Shown: positions 6,152 to 9,405 of the stretch, one piece after another
Layout: each line of letters starts with the position of its first letter
Position numbering within the stretch: the first letter of the stretch is position 1
DNA from: Bordetella parapertussis
Lineage (GTDB): Bacteria > Pseudomonadota > Gammaproteobacteria > Burkholderiales > SG8-39
Direction of reading: 5' to 3'
Assembly (NCBI GenBank): GCA_945906975.1
Contig: CAMDRY010000093.1
Span: 1-9,405, forward strand
DNA length: 9,405 bases
Translations under genes and position numbers: made by a program
The notes under the pieces: generated by a model
The model's database searches: none
What the model saw: only the letters and a program-made list of their open reading frames with translations
Told to the model about the DNA's origin: nothing

Positions 6152-6274
6152 TGTCATTGCGAGCGCAGCGAAGCAATCCCATCGCCATTGCGATGCGTTT
6201 CGCGCCACGACGATATTGCTTCGTCCCCTCCGGGGATTACCTTCGGGGCATCGCCTTCGCTCCTCGCAATGACA
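6152..6274. repeat. Palindromic intergenic repeat element, copy A
   Basis: A 123-bp MITE- or REP-like element. TGTCATTGCGAG at 6152-6163 is exactly repeated in inverted form at 6263-6274 (12-bp terminal inverted repeat). An inner pair CGAAGCAAT (6169-6177) and ATTGCTTCG (6215-6223) nests within it. The right arm also holds a small CCCC-TCC-GGGG hairpin. Its last 60 bp match copy B (8658-8717) at 58 positions. It has no coding content and lies 36 bp beyond the stop of Bug receptor 2, in the otherwise gene-free 5940-6310 gap. Confidence 0.88.
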
Positions 6275-6310
6275 GGGGGAGAGGAGGGGGTGGTCTGGCG
6301 TGCGGCGTTT

Positions 6311-7300
6311 TTACTCCGCCTTGATTCCCGCCGCCTTCACCGCCGCGGCAAAGCGCTCGAGGTCGTCGCGTATGAACTGCGCATAGTTGTCGGTGCCATT
6401 TTCCGAAATTTCCATACCCAGATTTTGCGTGCGCTCGACGATGTCTTTTTCGCGCAAGGAACGGGCGATCACCGTCTGCAATTTGGCGATGATGTCGCGG
6501 GGCGTGCCGGCGGGGGCTTGTACGCCGATGACGGTGGCCACGTCAAAGCCGGCGAGGCCAAGCTCGTTGAAGGTCGGCACATCGGGCATGGAGGCGGAGC
6601 GGCGCGCCGTGCTGATGCCAAGCACGCGCAGCCGGCCGGAGCGTATCGCCTGCTGCACGTTCGGGATGCCGGAGAAGCCCGCTTGCACGTCGCCCGCCAT
6701 GACGCCACCCACCAGCGCCGTGCCGCCCTTGTAGGGCACATGCACCACCTCGATGCCGCTGCGTGCCGCGAAAATCGCCATGGTCAGGTGGTGTACCGAG
6801 CCGCCGCCGGCCGAGCCGTAGTTGATCGTCCCCGGTTTGGCCTTGGCCAGTGCAATGAACTCCTGCAGCGTGTTGGCCGGCACCGTGGGGTGAAGCACCA
6901 GCACAGTGGGCACCATGATCAGCGACGTCACCGGCGCAAAATCGCGCAAGGGCTGGTAACCGAGTTTGCTGTTGAGCGCGATGTTGATGGCCAGCGCCCC
7001 CGAGTCGCCCAACATGATGGTGTGGCCGTCCGGGGCGGCCCGCGCCAGCATCTCGGCCGCGACCACGCCGCCCGCGCCGGGCACGTTTTCCACAATGAAG
7101 GGTTTGCCGAAGGCGTCGGCGAGTTTTTGTGACAGCATGCGCGCGAGTAAATCGGGGTTGCCCCCCGGTGCCGCCGGAATGATCATGCGCACCGCCCGCG
7201 AAGGGTAGGCCGCCTGTTGCGCCTGCGCGGTCAGCGTCATGCACGCTGTAAGCAGCAGCGTCGCGCCCAGTACGATTCGCACCATTGCACGGGTTTTCAT
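6311..7300 (-). CDS. Bug/TctC-family periplasmic solute-binding receptor 2
   Basis: A 329-residue tripartite tricarboxylate transporter receptor. The export signal covers residues 1-30 (basic MKTRAMVR, hydrophobic IVLGATLLLTAC core, then QAQQA). Either signal peptidase I cleavage near TAQA or lipoprotein processing at C20 (LTAC) is possible. Family signatures follow: AVRMIIPAAPGGNPDLLAR (36-54), VENVPGAGGVVAAE (70-83), NYGSAGGGSVHHL (160-172), VVHVPYKGGTALVGGVMAGD (185-204) and APAGTPRDIIAKL (262-274). The start at 7300 is set by GAGGAGG 6 bases upstream; the open frame continues 38 codons further up but these look non-coding. It lies 85 bp downstream of the MetE-like gene on the same strand and could share its transcript. 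The pocket loop (APGGNPD) differs from receptor 1 (SPGGAVD), so ligands probably differ. Confidence 0.94.
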   Translation of the reverse strand: MKTRAMVRIVLGATLLLTACMTLTAQAQQAAYPSRAVRMIIPAAPGGNPDLLARMLSQKLADAFGKPFIVENVPGAGGVVAAEMLARAAPDGHTIMLGDSGALAINIALNSKLGYQPLRDFAPVTSLIMVPTVLVLHPTVPANTLQEFIALAKAKPGTINYGSAGGGSVHHLTMAIFAARSGIEVVHVPYKGGTALVGGVMAGDVQAGFSGIPNVQQAIRSGRLRVLGISTARRSASMPDVPTFNELGLAGFDVATVIGVQAPAGTPRDIIAKLQTVIARSLREKDIVERTQNLGMEISENGTDNYAQFIRDDLERFAAAVKAAGIKAE

Positions 7301-7327
7301 GTCAGTCCTCCTCGGTATTGCTTGCAC

Positions 7328-7351
7328 CGGGTCGGGACGGGCCCCGCCCGG
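7328..7351. repeat. GC-rich inverted repeat between MetE-like gene and Bug receptor 2
   Basis: CGGGC (7338-7342) and GCCCG (7346-7350) form a 5-bp stem with a 3-base loop; an alternative pairing is CCGGG (7328-7332) with CCCGG (7347-7351). No T-run follows on either strand, so it is not a clear terminator. It may attenuate or merely process a shared transcript. Confidence 0.35.
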
Positions 7352-7385
7352 ACGATCAATTATTGTTGTGCGCAGGGGAGGGCGC

Positions 7386-8534
7386 TCAGGCCCAAATCTG
7401 CCTCGCCGCCTCAACCATCAGCTCGATCTTGCGCTTCTGGTCGTCCTCGGTGATGAGGTTGCCGACGATGTCCGAGCCAAAGCCGCATTGCGGGCTCAGC
7501 GCCAGCTGCTCGAGCGGCAGGTATTTGGTCGCCTCGTTCACGCGGCGCTTGAGGTCGTCTATGGATTCCATTTTCGGCACCTTGGTGCTGATCAGGCCCA
7601 GCACCACCACCTTGCCTTTTGGAACAAATCGCAAAGGTTCAAAACTGCCGGCGCGCTCCGAATCGTATTCGAGCAAGAAGCGGTTGAAGGGCAGTTCGTT
7701 GAACATGCGCTCGGCGATGTCATCGTAAGTGCCCTCGCGATGCCACATACTCGCCTGATTGCCGCGGCACACGTGCACACCGAAGGTCACGCCGGGAAAG
7801 CCCTTGATGATCTCGGCGTTGGCCTTGAGCGAACGCGCGAAATTGGCCTGCGGGTCTTCGCCGCGCGAACGCATGATGTCAAGCGATTGCTTGTCGACAT
7901 AGGCGGTGTAGCCCGGCTCATCGATGTGCACGTAACGGCAGCCGGCCGCCACCAGGCCGGTGATGATCTTGCGCTGCAAGGCCACCAGGTCGGCCATGAA
8001 GGCGTCCTGGTCGGTGTAAATGGCCTTGGACTTCTGGTGGTCAAAGCGCTGCGCCACGCGGTCGGGGCCAACGAGGCTCACCTTCACCGGCTTGGTGGCG
8101 AGCGGCGCCACGCGCTTGTATTCTTCCACCGGCACGTTGCGCGCGAGAAATATGCGCTCGAGCACCGGGCGGCGGTGCGACACCGGCGTGCCCTGGCCGT
8201 CAAGGTCGGGAATGTCCCAGCGCGCCATCGCCTTGGCGCCCTCTGCACGTTTTTCGTGCAGCTTGAGTATGTCTTGTTTGGGGTTGTCGTAGCCGCCCAC
8301 CGACAGGCCGAAGCTGTCCTGGAAATTGAGCCGGCTGATCTCGCCGTCGGTGATCACATCCATGCCGGTGCCCTCTTGCATCGCCACCGCCTTGCGGATG
8401 CAGTCCATCTCAATGGCGTGGAACTCCTCCGCGCTGATCAGGCCCCCGTCCATGCGCACGCGCGCTTCTTTCCATGCAGCCGGTCGCAACAGGCTACCGA
8501 CGTTGTCGGTGCGAATGGTGTCAAGTGTGTTCAA
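7386..8534 (-). CDS. Cobalamin-independent methionine synthase (MetE) C-terminal-domain-like methyltransferase
   Basis: A 382-residue protein of the MetE catalytic-domain family (YxjG/YxjH-like, UROD/MetE barrel). It lacks the N-terminal half of the roughly 750-residue classical MetE. The expected zinc ligands are present: H254 and C256 in GVHVCRGN, E289 in LLEYDSERAG and C350 in LSPQCGFG. Other family blocks are GMDVITDGEISR (57-68) and YVHIDEPGYT (201-210). The predicted reaction is transfer of a methyl group to a thiol such as homocysteine; the methyl donor is unknown. The start is a TTG, chosen because GGAGG stands 7 bases upstream (8541-8545) and the frame begins with a normal family N-terminus (TDNVGSLLRP); no ATG serves. 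The 220-bp gap to Bug receptor 3 holds repeat copy B. Its presence among Bug receptors suggests a catabolic rather than housekeeping role (inference). Confidence 0.92.
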   Translation of the reverse strand: MNTLDTIRTDNVGSLLRPAAWKEARVRMDGGLISAEEFHAIEMDCIRKAVAMQEGTGMDVITDGEISRLNFQDSFGLSVGGYDNPKQDILKLHEKRAEGAKAMARWDIPDLDGQGTPVSHRRPVLERIFLARNVPVEEYKRVAPLATKPVKVSLVGPDRVAQRFDHQKSKAIYTDQDAFMADLVALQRKIITGLVAAGCRYVHIDEPGYTAYVDKQSLDIMRSRGEDPQANFARSLKANAEIIKGFPGVTFGVHVCRGNQASMWHREGTYDDIAERMFNELPFNRFLLEYDSERAGSFEPLRFVPKGKVVVLGLISTKVPKMESIDDLKRRVNEATKYLPLEQLALSPQCGFGSDIVGNLITEDDQKRKIELMVEAARQIWA

Positions 8535-8540
8535 GTAAAT

Positions 8541-8545
8541 GCCTC
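8541..8545 (-). promoter_or_regulatory. Ribosome binding site that fixes a TTG start
   Basis: GGAGG on the minus strand, followed by CATTTAC and TTG at 8534. The site is consensus-like and at ideal spacing, while no in-frame ATG stands near, so the MetE-like gene most likely begins with TTG. Confidence 0.75.
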
Positions 8546-8577
8546 CGTTGTTGTTTTTCGTTATTGGTTATTTTGAC

Positions 8578-8716
8578 GTCATTGCGCAGTCCCCTTCGGG
8601 GATAAACTTCGCGAAGCAATCTCGTCGCGTTTGTGCCCTTTTGCACGCTGCCATGAGATTGCTTCGTCCCCTCCGGGGATTACCTTCTAGGCATCGCCTT
8701 CGCTCCTCGCAATGAC
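8578..8716. repeat. Palindromic intergenic repeat element, copy B
   Basis: A 139-bp relative of copy A. GTCATTGCG (8578-8586) is inverted at 8708-8716, and the inner arms CGAAGCAATCTC (8612-8623) and GAGATTGCTTCG (8655-8666) pair perfectly. The right 60 bp (8658-8717) match copy A with two changes (CGGGG versus CTAGG), while the left half differs and has its own CCCC-TTC-GGGG hairpin. It ends 37 bp after the stop of Bug receptor 3 and just before the leader of the MetE-like gene. A partial terminal motif CAATGACA recurs at 8728-8735. Confidence 0.88.
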
Positions 8717-8754
8717 AAGGATGGCGACAATGACAGCGACAAAGCAGACGCATC

Positions 8755-9405
8755 CTACTCCGGTTTGATGCCCGCCGCCTTGACGATGGGCCACCATTTC
8801 TCGATCTCGGCTTTTTGCAGTGAACCCAGGCCATCGGGCGTCTGCTGCTCGCGCGGCGGAATTTCCTGGCCCAGTTCGGCCAGACGTTGCTTCACCTGTG
8901 GGTCGGCCAGCGCGGCGACGATGGCCGCGTTGAGCCTGCCCACCGTGTCGGGCGGTGTGCCCGCCGGCGCCCACACGCCATACCAAACGGCGATGTACAA
9001 GCCGGGCAGGCCGGCTTCATCGACGGTGGGGATATCGGGTGCGGCGGCGATGCGCGTTTTGGCCGTCACCGCGTAGGCGCGGATTTTTCCGCCTTTCACC
9101 TGCGGCAGTGAATTCGAGGCCTGGTCGATCATGAAGTCGAGCCGGCCGCCCAACATGTCTTGCAGCGCCGGCGCCGTGCCGCGATAAGGGATGTACTGGA
9201 ACCTGGTGTGGGTCGCCGTCTGGAAATACACGCCGCCCATGGGCGAGGCCGAGCCCACGCCCGCCGTGCCGGCCGAGCCCTTGTCGGGGTTGGGCGCCAG
9301 CCAGGCGATGAGGTCCTGCAGGTTCTTCGCCGGAGTGCCCGCGCTGGCCACCACCAACAGCGGGTTGCTGGCGATCAGCGCGAGCGGCTGCAAGTCCTTG
9401 AGCAA
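8755..9405 (-). CDS. Bug/TctC-family periplasmic solute-binding receptor 3 (N-terminus outside window)
   Basis: The C-terminal 216 or so residues of a third Bug receptor; the signal peptide and first lobe strands lie beyond the window edge, so the codon at 9403-9405 is internal and not a start. Family marks are FQYIPYRGTAPALQDMLGGR (the YKG block here reads YRG), DIPTVDEAGLPGL, VWAPAGTPPDTVGRLNAAI and a VKAAGIKPE tail that closely matches VKAAGIKAE of receptor 2. The shared tail suggests receptors 2 and 3 are nearer relatives of each other than of receptor 1, though a full alignment is needed. It is the most upstream visible gene of the minus-strand run (Bug 3, MetE-like, Bug 2, GST). Repeat copy B follows its stop by 37 bp. 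Ligand unknown. Confidence 0.93.
   Translation of the reverse strand: MLKDLQPLALIASNPLLVVASAGTPAKNLQDLIAWLAPNPDKGSAGTAGVGSASPMGGVYFQTATHTRFQYIPYRGTAPALQDMLGGRLDFMIDQASNSLPQVKGGKIRAYAVTAKTRIAAAPDIPTVDEAGLPGLYIAVWYGVWAPAGTPPDTVGRLNAAIVAALADPQVKQRLAELGQEIPPREQQTPDGLGSLQKAEIEKWWPIVKAAGIKPE

Noticed and set aside
6140..7132. 330-codon open frame on the + strand
   Set aside because: It begins inside repeat copy A and then runs antisense to Bug receptor 2; no family pattern is recognisable.
7239..8576. 445-codon open frame on the + strand opposite the MetE-like gene and the start of Bug receptor 2
   Set aside because: Antisense to genes with intact family motifs, and its composition is that of a GC-rich shadow frame. 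No ribosome site or known domain is seen.

Overview
The window is about 9.4 kb of GC-rich bacterial DNA. Three (plus one broken) Bug/TctC-type periplasmic substrate receptors lie among catabolic enzymes, with no TctA/TctB membrane genes nearby. That expansion is typical of Burkholderiales (Betaproteobacteria: Bordetella, Cupriavidus, Variovorax and relatives), so I infer a member of that order. The genus cannot be read from this sequence.

Layout. 1-195 (+): C-terminal end of a short-chain dehydrogenase. 368-3024 (-): a two-gene operon with an ATGA overlap, encoding a [2Fe-2S] subunit and a molybdopterin subunit of an isoquinoline 1-oxidoreductase/nicotinate dehydrogenase-like molybdenum hydroxylase. 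3025-3309: an AT-rich divergent control region with two tandem-repeat arrays (3 x 10 bp and 4 x 13 bp). 3310-4296 (+): Bug receptor 1, followed by a strong hairpin terminator that also serves the converging gene. 4371-4823 (-): DoxX-family membrane protein. 4907-5210 (-): frameshifted, doubly truncated Bug pseudogene. 5279-5304: terminator of the next gene. 5325-5939 (-): Beta-class-like glutathione S-transferase, with a duplicated 15-bp leader sequence. 6152-6274: palindromic repeat element copy A. 6311-7300 (-): Bug receptor 2. 7386-8534 (-): MetE C-terminal-domain-like zinc methyltransferase with a TTG start. 8578-8716: repeat element copy B. 8755-9405 (-): Bug receptor 3, running off the window edge.

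How the genes may work together. The best supported functional unit is the divergent pair of the molybdenum hydroxylase operon and Bug receptor 1 across a repeat-rich regulatory region. This suggests capture and ring hydroxylation of an aromatic or N-heteroaromatic acid, but the substrate is inference. The minus-strand genes from 9405 to 5325 may form one or more transcripts (Bug 3, MetE-like, Bug 2, GST). No regulator, membrane permease, cytochrome partner or molybdenum-cofactor chaperone is present. I see no CRISPR array, tRNA, rRNA, prophage or transposase. The region reads as accessory catabolic DNA of known families; its most unusual content is in the non-coding DNA.
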